A DNA stretch of 64,000 nucleotides from Pseudanabaena biceps (GCA_013361095.1 JAATWA010000004.1:103520-167519); one strand, 5' to 3'. Shown: positions 45,700 to 54,912, counted from the stretch's first letter. Notes: generated by a model from the letters alone, not told the origin. Made by a program: numbers and translations.

Positions 45700-45916
45700 A
45701 ACGACAACTAACTAACAAAGCAGATACCCCTTCAATATATATCACCGCGCCAAGCAAAGCCTTCAAACCTTGAAAACACGTTAGCAGCACTAAGTATAAA
45801 TACTTATTCATATAAATTTAATGACAAATAATGTATGATTATTTGCTCTAAGATGTTTCTGTGACAAGTTGGGCTGTTGTGTTAGATTTTCTAATATCGT
45901 CTACCAAGTTTTACTA

Positions 45917-46231
45917 ATGAGTGGCAATCTAACTGAGGCTTATAAGCAAGGGATGCAGGCTTACGATCTATGCCATGCGCCAACTGTGCGATCGCTATGG
46001 AATGCGTTTCGTTCTGAATTAGTCGAGTTCTACGCAGAACCTTCGCAAGATGAGGCTTGGGATGTTTTACATTCTTTTGGTCGCTTAACTTGGAAGTTAA
46101 CGGGCATTCCACTGTTTTGGTTGGCTAAACCAACTGTGGAGAAACATGGTCACAGATTTGTTGAGTCTGGCTGTATTCGCAGTTCGCGTAATTGTTTGGG
46201 GAATTGTTGCCTAAAGGCTTCTGATGACTAA
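45917..46231 (+). CDS. Conserved cyanobacterial hypothetical protein
   Basis: About 104 residues from ATG 45917 (an in-frame ATG at 45869 would add 16). It contains DLCHAPTVRSLWNAFRSELV, HSFGRLTWKLTGIPLFWLA and RFVESGCIRSSRNCL. The ending, with several Cys near the C-terminus, resembles a recurrent cyanobacterial family without assigned function. The next small frame starts within its last codons, suggesting a two-gene unit broken by the IS1 that follows. Confidence 0.6.
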   Translation: MSGNLTEAYKQGMQAYDLCHAPTVRSLWNAFRSELVEFYAEPSQDEAWDVLHSFGRLTWKLTGIPLFWLAKPTVEKHGHRFVESGCIRSSRNCLGNCCLKASDD

Positions 46232-46286
46232 AGCTATTCCTGATAAGTGCAAAAAGTGTGCGATGCTCTCGGCATCTCAGGAAAAG
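46224..46286 (+). pseudogene. Small Cys-pair gene cut off by IS1
   Basis: From ATG 46224, overlapping the preceding gene by eight bases, 21 codons encode MTKAIPDKCKKCAMLSASQ before the IS1 boundary at 46287. The CxxC start and the translational overlap indicate a real small protein, but its remainder is not found beyond the IS1. Confidence 0.5.
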
Positions 46287-46313
46287 GGTAATGTGTCACA
46301 TTTGTTGGAACGT

Positions 46314-46796
46314 TCAATGAGGTTGAAACGAAAACTCATATGTGTTGATAAACAGACCGATGACAATATCATGCATCACAATGGATTTAGAAAAGCAAAT
46401 CGTCTTTCTAGCTAAACGCTTAATCCTCGTTCTCAAAGTTAGATGTTTTCGTTCAATCTTCTGAGTATTTTTCTTGCCGATTAGGTGAGTGTGAGGATCA
46501 AGAATGCTTTCGTAAGCACCCCATGCATCAGTGAAAAAACGCTTGATGCCAAAAGGCTTTAGCAGATTCACCAGTTTAACCAAGGCTTCATCTTTATGTG
46601 GGGCTAAAACATAAGCTAAGACACTTCCAGTCACATGATCAATAGCGTGCCATAGCCATCTTTGCTGTTTCTTGCTGCCAACAAAACTCCACATCTCGTC
46701 CATTTCTGCTTCTTCTACTTGATAAAGGTCAACATCAAGTGTTTCGATGTCAAGCTGCTCTAGCAGAGGATAGTTAACCGCTTCGATGTCTTCCTC
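46314..46796 (-). CDS. insB: IS1 InsB-type catalytic frame
   Basis: From the A7 tract the frame reads EEDIEAVNYPLLEQLDIET and on through MDEMWSFVGSKKQQRWLWHA, FTDAWGAYES, KNTQKIERKHLTLRTRIKRL and RKTICFSKSIVMHDIVIG, the classical InsB DDE layout. The first ATG is at 46703, but the homology begins earlier, so fusion to InsA is expected. The frame is +1 relative to InsA. Confidence 0.85.
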   Translation of the reverse strand, partial: EEDIEAVNYPLLEQLDIETLDVDLYQVEEAEMDEMWSFVGSKKQQRWLWHAIDHVTGSVLAYVLAPHKDEALVKLVNLLKPFGIKRFFTDAWGAYESILDPHTHLIGKKNTQKIERKHLTLRTRIKRLARKTICFSKSIVMHDIVIGLFINTYEFSFQPH

Positions 46797-47061
46797 TTTT
46801 TTTCAACTCTTTGATGACAGTATTCGGACTAATCTTTAATACTCGACTTGTATCCCTAATTCCACTGCCATTGACAGCCATTTCTGCCACTTGTTGTTTT
46901 ACTTCTGGGCGATACCCTTGATAGGTGTAATCAAGAATAAATGTCTTTCGCATACATTCCGTGTTTAAGCAAATGTATCGTTTTTTGCCTGTGGCGCTTT
47001 GTCCATGTCGGTGGATGTCTACACCTCCGCAGGTTGGACATTCGAATGCTTCAAATACCAT
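46774..47061 (-). CDS. insA: IS1 InsA-type DNA-binding frame
   Basis: 95 residues: zinc ribbon CPTCGG and CLNTECMRKTF, then QQVAEMAVNGSGIRDTSRVL and SPNTVIKELKKRG, matching E. coli InsA. It runs across a seven-A tract (T7 at 46797-46803) and stops 22 bases later. Loss of one A, by slippage of polymerase or ribosome, would join it to the InsB frame. Confidence 0.88.
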   Translation of the reverse strand: MVFEAFECPTCGGVDIHRHGQSATGKKRYICLNTECMRKTFILDYTYQGYRPEVKQQVAEMAVNGSGIRDTSRVLKISPNTVIKELKKRGRHRSG

Positions 47062-47123
47062 CTTTTTTTCCTACTTATTCCTGCCTATGTAACTATACTT
47101 TCCAACAAATGTGACACATTACC

Positions 47124-48559
47124 GAACCGTCGTTTAGCTTGCCCAAACTTACCTTCAATTTGATTACGCACCTTAGCATCTTCGAGAGTTTGCTTGCGAA
47201 TAGCCGCCACATCATCGGGTACAAGTCTGCCCAAAGGCGGAGCCGTAATCCGAATACCCAGATTTCGACAATAGGCGCGATTGCTGCGTGTGCGGTAAAT
47301 CTGGTCAACGTAAACCGCTTCAGGATAATGTCCAAAGCGAGATTTAAACAATTCTACTTGATGCGGCAAATCTCCCGATTCATTGAAGTTATCCCAACTG
47401 AGATGGTCGAGAAATGCATGACCATCCACACAACTAACTGATAGTTTAGCGCCAAACTCCACAGGTGTTCCTGACTTACCTCTGACAATCGGACGTACAT
47501 GAGGTTGCGTAATACTGACGATGCGGTCGTCTATACGATGACAACCTTGCTCGTACATCAATTGTTGTTGCCGATATACTTCACTGACGACCAGCAAGTT
47601 CCGATAGAGATTCTTCTTCAATTCCGATAGCTCTGCCCCTGCGGCAATTAGGGTATCAATATGGGCAAGATTGCGACGGACATAACCCAACTGTTGGCGC
47701 ATTGCTTTGCGAATCTTTTTAGAATTGGGTTTGCGTTGTTTGGCAATTTGGAGATAAGCTGTCCTTGCTTCACGACGATAGGTGCGTGGTTTCTTCGGTA
47801 ATTGTTCTTTCACTTGTTGGTAAAGAGCATCAATCACAATTTCCGTTTGTTCCCTTGCTTCGTTCAACAGTTTGATGTCAGTGGGATAACGGATGTCGGA
47901 GAATCGCGACTGTTGCATCTAGCAGCAATTTTCCTTGGTTTGATGGTTCTGTTTCTTTCTGTTCCTTTTCTACCTTTTTTTCTCCTAACTTCTCTTCTTT
48001 CTTATCCTGCTTTTCTTCTATCTCTTTTTGTACCGATTCTTTAGAGGGCTTCACAATCCGTTCGTTGATTCTGCCCACGATCTCTAGGTTCAATCGTTTG
48101 CGGAAATGTACCATCATGCTTGCTTCAAATGGTGCTTTGTCGCTGTACTCTGATAAGCCTAGGAAGTATTGTAAATATGGATGCTCGCGAATCTGTTCCA
48201 CTGTCTCTTCGTCGCTTATTCCTAATTTCTCTTTGATTATCAGCGCCCCAAGTGCCATCCGAAATGCTTTTGCTGGCGCTCCTTGTCCTGCACTGAATTA
48301 TTCTGCATATTCACTCTCAAATTGTTCCCACGGTACTAGTTCCGCTAATCTTACCCATCGATTTTTTCCTGACAGTTTCCCGCCAAATGGTAAGTAGAAA
48401 TTCTCGAATGATAGCTGTCCTGTGGGGGATTGTCGGTACATGAAATTTTATTTGTGCAAGGGTTTTACTTACTTTTGCTGCTTTTCCTTGCATTTTATCA
48501 GTTTTTAATCTCATTGAAAACCATTGCTTGTATGCTTTTCTTGCTTTTTCAGCAAGCCC
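47124..48559 (-). pseudogene. IS5-type element, degraded copy 2
   Basis: Nearly identical to copy 1 (10070-11802) but on the opposite strand. The outer end ending at 48559 carries the same 19-base terminal repeat. Lesions: CAA to TAA at 48298-48300, small deletions near 48255 and in the charged linker, and a frameshift near 47905. The last third of the transposase and the inner end are removed at the IS1 boundary (47123). It cannot make transposase. Confidence 0.9.
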
Positions 48560-48612
48560 TAATTATGGGAGTATTTTTATTGCTTGGCTCAGCATTAGGT
48601 TTTCTGCGCTAA
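48560..48612 (+). pseudogene. Tail of a membrane-anchored protein cut by IS5
   Basis: Directly beside the IS5 end the plus strand reads IMGVFLLLGSALGFLR then stop. A short hydrophobic helix followed by Arg at the end of a frame is how PEP-CTERM-type sorting tails finish. The rest of the gene is not visible on the other side of the IS5 copy. Very short, so the assignment is tentative. Confidence 0.25.
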
Positions 48613-48647
48613 TAAAAAAGGTGTCGCTTCGCGACACCTTTTTTATT
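48611..48647. terminator. 17-base perfect hairpin, bidirectional terminator
   Basis: AATAAAAAAGGTGTCGC, TTC loop, then the exact reverse complement ending in CCTTTTTTATT. The A/T-runs serve both directions. It overlaps the stop codon of the DUF1501 gene by two bases and would end that transcript. Confidence 0.8.
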
Positions 48648-49791
48648 ACAAAATCCCGATTTTGGGGAAGTCTTGATCGAGAATAGTTGCTGCTTTAACT
48701 CCTTCCCACTGATTGAGAATCTCCGCATAAATGCTACGGAAATCTACTTGCATTGGTAGGTTTCCTTGGACAAGACTATCTAATGCGGGAGTGCCACCAT
48801 ACAGACCTCCGCGCACATTTCCCAACAAAATTATAGGTGCAGCCGTGCCGTGATCAGTACCTCCATTACCATTTTCTGAAGGACGACGACCGAACTCACT
48901 TTGCACCATTACTAGGATATTCTTTTGCATATTATGAGCTTGAATATCGCGATCAAGAGCAGCTAAACCAGCACCGAGATCACCTAGCAATTGTTGCTGT
49001 CGGCGTACTTGTCCAGTATGCGTATCCCAACCACCGATGGTGAGATAGACCACCTTGGGCTGTGACTCTAAAACACGAGCAAGCAATGCAAATTGTTTAC
49101 CGATCGCTGTTTTTGGATAGCCATGATTGTCGATGCGTTTGTCAATATCTTTGGTCAGTTGCTTGACGGCAGCTTCGCTCTCTAGCACCGAGAGACGGAC
49201 TTGTTCCGCCAATTCTGAACTTTGGGGATTGTTATAAACCACGCGCATCGCTTCACCAAGTTTGCCCCGTTGCTGCACTGCTAAACGGGGAGACAGTTGG
49301 AGATATCGATCGCCATCACCTGTGAGTGCTAGGGGATATTCTTCGCCAAGAAAGATTGCCTCTGCGGGTTTCGCTTTGACATCATTGAGATATCTTGCTA
49401 ACCAGCCCGTATCTGATGCCCCTTGAGGATGGGCGCTTTGCCAAATTTCTTTAGAACGAAAGTGAGATAGATTGGGATTAGGATAGCTGACGTTCTGAAC
49501 GATCGCCACACGCCCCTTATCAAAAACGGGTTTTAAATCTTTGAGGGCAGGATGGAACGCCGCCTGATTAGAGATAGGAATTCCATCTTTGATCGCAATA
49601 GTGGGACGCAATCTACGGTAATTAGCGTCATTGTAAGGAACGATCGTATTTAAGCCGTCATTCCCCCCTGCAAGTTCGATGACGACAAGAGTTTTGCGAT
49701 CGCTACTTTGGGCGGCACTAGTGCAACTAGGAGCAAGGATCGCCATTGCCGCCGTGCTAGACATCAAGGTGAGAAAATCTCTTCTATTCAT
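48646..49791 (-). CDS. DUF1501 family exported protein
   Basis: A 381-residue protein with a twin-arginine signal (MNRRDFLTLMSSTAAMAILA) likely ending near a Cys at 23, so it may be a lipoprotein. The body carries LVVIELAGGNDGLNTIVPY, LSHFRSKEIWQSA, GWDTHTGQVRRQQQLLGDLG and SEFGRRPSENGNGGTDHGTA, the sulfatase-like DUF1501 pattern. The family is almost always next to a DUF1800 gene, as here (57 bases upstream). No reaction is established. Confidence 0.92.
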   Translation of the reverse strand: MNRRDFLTLMSSTAAMAILAPSCTSAAQSSDRKTLVVIELAGGNDGLNTIVPYNDANYRRLRPTIAIKDGIPISNQAAFHPALKDLKPVFDKGRVAIVQNVSYPNPNLSHFRSKEIWQSAHPQGASDTGWLARYLNDVKAKPAEAIFLGEEYPLALTGDGDRYLQLSPRLAVQQRGKLGEAMRVVYNNPQSSELAEQVRLSVLESEAAVKQLTKDIDKRIDNHGYPKTAIGKQFALLARVLESQPKVVYLTIGGWDTHTGQVRRQQQLLGDLGAGLAALDRDIQAHNMQKNILVMVQSEFGRRPSENGNGGTDHGTAAPIILLGNVRGGLYGGTPALDSLVQGNLPMQVDFRSIYAEILNQWEGVKAATILDQDFPKIGIL

Positions 49792-49848
49792 AAATTTAGA
49801 GTTAGTGTTAAAAATCTACATGGGAAGAAGCATTAATCTTGTCTATGT

Positions 49849-51105
49849 TTAAGCCAGTTGATAGATCGGTGAAGATAGAATCAAAGCTGCAATTTCGCGT
49901 TTTGATAATCCTGTAAACTGTTCTTCTAGGCGATCGCTATTCCCATCTAATAAAACTGTGACTAGATCTTTGGTACTGTAGCGATCGGGATTGAACTTAA
50001 AGCCCCCATCGTCACCATACTCTTTCGTAAACTGCTGAGCGACATTGAGCCGCGTTAATAAAGAAGGCGCAGTCAACCAACCCTGCTCTCCTTGCCAACC
50101 TTTCACAGATGGAGCATTGTATGGCACTTGTCCCATTGCGCGTAAATCACTAATTACGCGATCGCTATCTGCCTCAATTTGCAATTGGTGCAAACTGCTC
50201 AAAACAAAATAGAGTGGTGTTTTCAGATGACTACGATATGCCTTGGCACTATAAAATTCAGGACTATTAAAAACTGCGGCAACCACAGCTCTGATGCTGC
50301 GATTGTTCTGTTTATATACCTGTGCAAGGCGATCGATGATTGCGGGTTCAGGATCACGATAGGCGAAAGTACTCCATAGATCGACGGCTAATTTTCTGGC
50401 GGTACTGGGATGATTGGCTAAAATTTCTACCACATCTTGGGTGCTGAGTTTGCCTGAATGTCCCAAATAATTCTTGACTCCATCATCATGACGACGCTTG
50501 ACAAAGGTGACATCCGCGATGCCCATCTCAGGATGTAATTTAACTTGCCATCCCGTCAGCGCCCTATCTCCCTCTTGAATATCCTTTTCAGTATATTGTC
50601 CTTGCCCAAGGGTAAAGAGTTCCATCACTTCACGGCTATAGTTCTCATTAATCTTGCCAGCACGGTTTTGGTCATTGTCTAAATAGTTGAGCATAGCGGG
50701 GCTAGTAGTTACTTGCATCAGCAATTCCTGAAAATCTCCCATCGCATAGGCTCGTAAACGTCTTTCATAATCTAACAACAATTGTGCTTTCCCAACTTTA
50801 CGAAGGGATACGACAAAGCGATCGCGCCAAAAGTTAACCATGCGTTCATGTAATGGATTATTGGCACTCACCATTTGCTTCAACAACCAACGCCACATTT
50901 CCCGCGATTGATCTTGTTTACCTTTTTTGACTATGGGCAGAGGTGCGGGGACATTTAGTACTGGTGATTCGCTGAGCCATGTTGACAACAACATTTCAGG
51001 AGAATTGTCGCTATGCAGTTCGTCGAGGGTTGCCCCAAAGCTTGCCCGTCTAAAGAAATGAGCTTTCTGTACGATGCGATCCATAGGATTGTTTCCATAA
51101 AGCAA
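49849..51105 (-). CDS. DUF1800 family protein
   Basis: A 418-residue protein. Conserved pieces: AHFFRRASFGATLDE, NPLHERMVNFWRDRFVVS, MLNYLDNDQNRAGKINENYS, REVMELFTLGQGQYTEKDIQ and ALTGW. The DUF1800/DUF1501 pair is widespread in bacteria; export and a role at the cell surface have been suggested but not shown. It starts at ATG 51105 and is followed after 57 bases by the DUF1501 gene, so they form one operon. Confidence 0.92.
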   Translation of the reverse strand: MLYGNNPMDRIVQKAHFFRRASFGATLDELHSDNSPEMLLSTWLSESPVLNVPAPLPIVKKGKQDQSREMWRWLLKQMVSANNPLHERMVNFWRDRFVVSLRKVGKAQLLLDYERRLRAYAMGDFQELLMQVTTSPAMLNYLDNDQNRAGKINENYSREVMELFTLGQGQYTEKDIQEGDRALTGWQVKLHPEMGIADVTFVKRRHDDGVKNYLGHSGKLSTQDVVEILANHPSTARKLAVDLWSTFAYRDPEPAIIDRLAQVYKQNNRSIRAVVAAVFNSPEFYSAKAYRSHLKTPLYFVLSSLHQLQIEADSDRVISDLRAMGQVPYNAPSVKGWQGEQGWLTAPSLLTRLNVAQQFTKEYGDDGGFKFNPDRYSTKDLVTVLLDGNSDRLEEQFTGLSKREIAALILSSPIYQLA

Positions 51106-51277
51106 GTTGCGCTAGGACAACATTGATGACATTGCTTTAGACTGGCGATCGCTGTTTTAGGTTCTATTTATGTAAAATTTTGGTGGAGATATAAGATGGT
51201 ATTAGGATCTGATTATGAATGGTGGTAAATAGGGAGCAGAGATAAAGAATCCTGTCAAGAAGCTCATGATTGTGGAT

Positions 51278-52044
51278 AGGGCAACCGCACACATTTATGA
51301 ATAAATAATGAAGACTAAGGTGAGACTATGTTTAAGTCGTTAAGTGTATGCTTGAGATAGTTGTCATCCCAGCCAGTTTTAAGTCGTTTAGTCTTGACTC
51401 CGATCCTAGTTTTTTTGTCACGGGAAAGTCAATTTATGCCAACATGACGAATAACAGCTAAGTTTTCAGCAGTATAGCCTCGACAACATTGAAAAGCATC
51501 TTCATCAAACCCAACATCAAGAATCCAATGCAGTTGATTTTCAATACTCCAATGACTTCTAACAGATTGAGAGAACCTGTGAACATCACTCTCAATACTC
51601 AGAATATAATATCGCTGTTGGATAGAAACTACGCCATTCTGTTGCTTTATGGACTGCTTCCATCCATCCTATAAAACATTTTTGCAATTCTGATGGGGTC
51701 AGTCGAGCAAATATTCTCTCAAATGTATCTACTGATGGTATTCCATTTTCTAATTCTAAAAATGTCTTTAACTATTTTTCCTTTAATTTTCCATATTCTG
51801 CTATTGCTGTAAAATCATTTGCTCTGCTTATTGTTCCACATATGCTGATTATCAATATGTCTAAAAGCTTATGTTCGATACTATGTGCTGCTCTGGGGTC
51901 TCGCAAGTTGCTAAAATAGGTCTAAATTATTGTGACTGGGCTGATTGTAGAAGACATAGCACTTTTTTACTTTTAATTTATATTGATCATTTTACTTTAC
52001 CTTCTTTATTTCGTTATTTATTCATAAACGTGTGCGGTTGCCCT
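51278..52044 (-). mobile_element. ISAs1 family element, internally deleted remnant
   Basis: Ends AGGGCAACCGCACACATTTA and (reverse complement of right) AGGGCAACCGCACACGTTTA bound 767 bases. Inside, the minus strand encodes pieces of an ISAs1 transposase: RYYILSIESDVHRFSQSVRS, HWSIENQLHWILDVGFDEDA and TAENLAVIRH, with further N-terminal scraps (DILIISICGTI) toward the right end, broken by stops. A full element would be near 1.3 kb. No target duplication is clear. The remaining bases at 51106-51277 hold nothing recognisable. Confidence 0.82.
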
Positions 52045-52124
52045 ATTTAGATTACTAGACTTGTGGCGGGTTTGATCGAAATTTGCTGTAATACACTTTG
52101 TAGCTCTATCTATCCCGTAATCAC

Positions 52125-53420
52125 TTATGATTTCCAAGTCAAAAACAAGCCAGCAGCAGCCACAAACATAACTGAAGTTGCTAGCCAACCGCCAATTTTT
52201 AAATATTTAGAAATTGTAAACTTACCCATAACCTTAGGGTTTGTGGACATGAGCATCATTACTAACATTACAGGTGGAGCCACCACACCATTAATTACAG
52301 CTGACCAAAATAAGGCTTTAACAGGGTCAATTGAAGTGAAGAAATTCATCCCTAGCCCGATTAATGTAGAGATAGCCAAGATTACATAAAAACCTTTTGC
52401 TTCTAGAGGCTTTCGCTCTAATCCAGTCGGCCACTTTAAAGCCTCACCCAGACCATAAGCCGCAGAACCAGCTAAAACAGGCACAGCCAATAATCCTGTA
52501 CCAATAATACCAACACTAAATAAGAAAAACGCAAAATTTCCTGCTATGGGGCGTAAAGCTTCGGCAGCCTCCGAGGCTGTTTGAATATCGGTTTTACCTT
52601 GAGTATGTAAAGTTACAGCCGCAGTCAGAATAATAAAGAAAGCAATAATATTAGAAAATCCCATGCCTGTATAAGTGTCAAATCTAATACGCTTTAGCTG
52701 CTCAGGAGCTTGTTTAGGAGCCTTTTTTAACGGTTGCTCACTAGGTGTAATTTCTGTTTCTTCTACTTCTTGAGAAGCTTGCCAAAAGAAAAGATAAGGA
52801 CTAATTGTAGTACCAAGAATTGCCACTAAAGTAGTTAAGTAATCTGATTGAAGAGAAAGAGAAGGTATGACTGTAGCCCTCAAAGCATCTCCCCAAGGCA
52901 CATGAATTACTAGAACTGTGGCAACATAAGCAAATAAAACTAATGTCAGCCACTTGAGGATAGAAGCATACTTATGATAAGGAATAGTAATTTCTAACAC
53001 TAAGGAAATAATCGCAAACATAGAAGCATAAAACAGTGCAGAGCCACCATTTAAAAGTTTTAAAGCAGATCCCATTGCGCCAATATCCGCACCTAAATTG
53101 ATCGTATTCGCGATTACCATTAAGCCTGTAATCCCATAGGTAAGCCACTGAGGATAATAACGACGTAAATTTCCAGCGATACCGTATCCTGTGACTCTGC
53201 CAATTTCAGCGCTGATATCTTGAATACTGGACATTAAAGGATAAGAAAACAACATAGTCCATAACAAACCAAAACCAAATTGAGCACCAGCTTGCGAATA
53301 GGTAGCAATACCGCTTGGATCATTATCTGAAGCTCCTGTGATTAATCCAGGACCGAGCGTTTGCCACCAGTTTTTCTTCTTTGTTTTATCTTTCGCTAAC
53401 TTAGTTGTTTTAGTTGTCAT
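52125..53420 (-). CDS. Nramp-related metal ion transporter
   Basis: A 431-residue membrane protein with about eleven helices. It opens with GPGLITGASDNDPSGIATYS in helix 1, where classical manganese Nramp proteins have DPGN. In helix 6, where the classical MPH motif lies, it reads TISPYLFFWQASQEVEE. These substitutions match the Nramp-related group, members of which transport magnesium or other hard ions rather than Mn2+/Fe2+. So despite the nearby iron island an iron role should not be assumed. It faces the tail of the alcohol dehydrogenase region. Confidence 0.88.
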   Translation of the reverse strand: MTTKTTKLAKDKTKKKNWWQTLGPGLITGASDNDPSGIATYSQAGAQFGFGLLWTMLFSYPLMSSIQDISAEIGRVTGYGIAGNLRRYYPQWLTYGITGLMVIANTINLGADIGAMGSALKLLNGGSALFYASMFAIISLVLEITIPYHKYASILKWLTLVLFAYVATVLVIHVPWGDALRATVIPSLSLQSDYLTTLVAILGTTISPYLFFWQASQEVEETEITPSEQPLKKAPKQAPEQLKRIRFDTYTGMGFSNIIAFFIILTAAVTLHTQGKTDIQTASEAAEALRPIAGNFAFFLFSVGIIGTGLLAVPVLAGSAAYGLGEALKWPTGLERKPLEAKGFYVILAISTLIGLGMNFFTSIDPVKALFWSAVINGVVAPPVMLVMMLMSTNPKVMGKFTISKYLKIGGWLATSVMFVAAAGLFLTWKS

Positions 53421-53622
53421 GATTTGGAACTTTCTTTAAAAGTAACTAAAAATATTGGCTCTATAGGTATTTTTGGGAGGTCAAACATCATAAACTGCTC
53501 AATGCTTTACATGACGGGCGTTTCAGATATCGAATACCTCTGAGGCTAAAACCATTGTGCATCATATATTTCAGCACTTTGAGATCAAGTACTTCCCCGA
53601 AACACCTATTGAGCCAGACTTC

Positions 53623-53660
53623 TTTAAAGGTTTTGACTAAAGTTCCAAACTGAACTAGCA
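53623..53660 (-). repeat. Oleate hydratase 3'-end copy C
   Basis: On the minus strand this encodes SLLVQFGTLVKTFK, closely like the end of the oleate hydratase gene (SLLVQFEALVKAFK at 55671-55712). At DNA level it shares TTGACTAAAG, CAAACTG and ACTAGCA with the gene. It lies downstream of the alcohol dehydrogenase gene. The frame runs on past the FK for about 45 codons toward the Nramp gene. Confidence 0.65.
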
Positions 53661-53687
53661 ATGACCATCGCGATGGGAGACAGAGTG

Positions 53688-53723
53688 ATCAGGCGATCGA
53701 TGAGGAAAAATCGATCGCCTGAT
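53688..53723 (-). terminator. Terminator of the alcohol dehydrogenase gene
   Basis: ATCAGGCGATCGAT (53688-53701) and its exact reverse complement (53710-53723) pair across an eight-base loop, 24 bases beyond the dehydrogenase stop. The stem contains HIP1-like GCGATCG. Confidence 0.6.
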
Positions 53724-53747
53724 TTCATTATTAGTTGTGAATGTTTA

Positions 53748-54797
53748 TCAAGACTGTTTTAAGGAAGCCATATCAATGACGAAGCGATATTTCACGTCGC
53801 TTTTGACGAGGCGATCGTAGGCTTCATTGATGTTTTGGATGGGGATAAGTTCGATATCGGCAGTAACATTGTGCTTACCGCAGAAATCCAGCATCTCTTG
53901 GGTTTCTTTAATGCCGCCAATTAGAGAACCACTGAGACTGCGCCGACCGAAAATCAGGCTGCTCACCGGAAGCAAAAGCGGCTCGGGTGGAACTCCGACT
54001 TGAGTGAGGTTGCCGTCCCGTCTCAATAGCAGGAGGTAAGCGTTGATATCATGCTTTGCAGACACGGTATCGAGAATGAAGTGGAAACTATTTAGATGTT
54101 TCTGCATCTCGTCTTCATTTTTAGAATTGACGACTTCATCTGCTCCGAGCCGCAGCGCATCTTCAACCTTGCCCGGTGAGGTAGTGAAAACCACGACATG
54201 AGCGCCGAGAGCTTTCGCCAATTTCACCCCCATATGTCCTAGCCCACCGAGTCCAACAACGCCTACTTTCTGACCCTTGCTTACATTGTGATAGCGTAAG
54301 GGCGAATAAGTCGTAATCCCAGCACACAGCAATGGAGCAGTTGCCGCCAGATCCAAATTCTTGGGAATTTTCAGTACAAATTCTTTATCCACCACAATGC
54401 TCTCGGAGTATCCACCGTAGGTGATTCCGCCAGTATGTTTGTCGGGGGAGTTGTAAGTAAAAATCGTACCTTTCTCGCAGAACTGCTCTAGGTTGTCCTT
54501 ACAGTTAGCACAGGTACGGCAGGAATCGACCATACAACCCACCCCAACCGTATCGCCTTCTCTAAATTTATTGACTTTCGCTCCAACGTTCTTGACCCGC
54601 CCGACGATTTCGTGACCGGGGACGCAAGGGTAGGTGGTACTGCTCCATTCGCTGCGGACGGTGTGCAAATCGGAGTGACACACGCCGCAATATAGAATTT
54701 CGATCTGCACATCATGCTCCCCAAGTTCACGACGTTCAAAGCTAAAAGGTGCAAGGGGAGTTGTGGCATTTTGGGCGGCGTAGGCATTCGTTTTCAT
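53748..54797 (-). CDS. NAD(P)-dependent zinc alcohol dehydrogenase
   Basis: A 349-residue medium-chain dehydrogenase of the YahK/cinnamyl-alcohol type. Catalytic zinc residues lie in YCGVCHSDLH (Cys about 37) and PGHEIVGRV. Four structural-zinc cysteines are in CRTCANCKDNLEQFC. The nucleotide fold has VGVVGLGGLGHMGVKLAKAL near residue 178. It would reduce aldehydes to alcohols with NADPH or the reverse. It is the third of four minus-strand genes with redox or stress character (ferredoxin, oleate hydratase, DJ-1 protein). Confidence 0.93.
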   Translation of the reverse strand: MKTNAYAAQNATTPLAPFSFERRELGEHDVQIEILYCGVCHSDLHTVRSEWSSTTYPCVPGHEIVGRVKNVGAKVNKFREGDTVGVGCMVDSCRTCANCKDNLEQFCEKGTIFTYNSPDKHTGGITYGGYSESIVVDKEFVLKIPKNLDLAATAPLLCAGITTYSPLRYHNVSKGQKVGVVGLGGLGHMGVKLAKALGAHVVVFTTSPGKVEDALRLGADEVVNSKNEDEMQKHLNSFHFILDTVSAKHDINAYLLLLRRDGNLTQVGVPPEPLLLPVSSLIFGRRSLSGSLIGGIKETQEMLDFCGKHNVTADIELIPIQNINEAYDRLVKSDVKYRFVIDMASLKQS

Positions 54798-54843
54798 TGG
54801 TTTTTCTCCTGATTATTTGGATTATTTGTTTGGATAAACTTAC

Positions 54844-54876
54844 TTAAATACTTTGACTAAAGCTGCAAACTGAACT
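54844..54876 (-). repeat. Oleate hydratase 3'-end copy B
   Basis: The minus strand encodes VQFAALVKVFK, matching the oleate hydratase end (VQFEALVKAFK). It lies in the 115-base gap between the DJ-1 gene and the alcohol dehydrogenase gene. It shares TTGACTAAAG and CAAACTG with copies A and C but is not identical to either. Confidence 0.65.
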
Positions 54877-54912
54877 CACGGTTTCCGCTACTGGACACTA
54901 AAAAAGCTAATT

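Larger units (their letters stand above)
46287..47123 (-). mobile_element. IS1 family element with two-frame transposase
   Basis: An 837-base element with near-perfect inverted repeats GGTAATGTGTCACATTTGTT at each end. No target duplication is present: the left flank reads CAGGAAAAG and the right GAACCGTCG. The right flank is the truncated 3' coding end of an IS5-type element, so DNA next to the IS1 appears to have been deleted after insertion. Confidence 0.9.
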
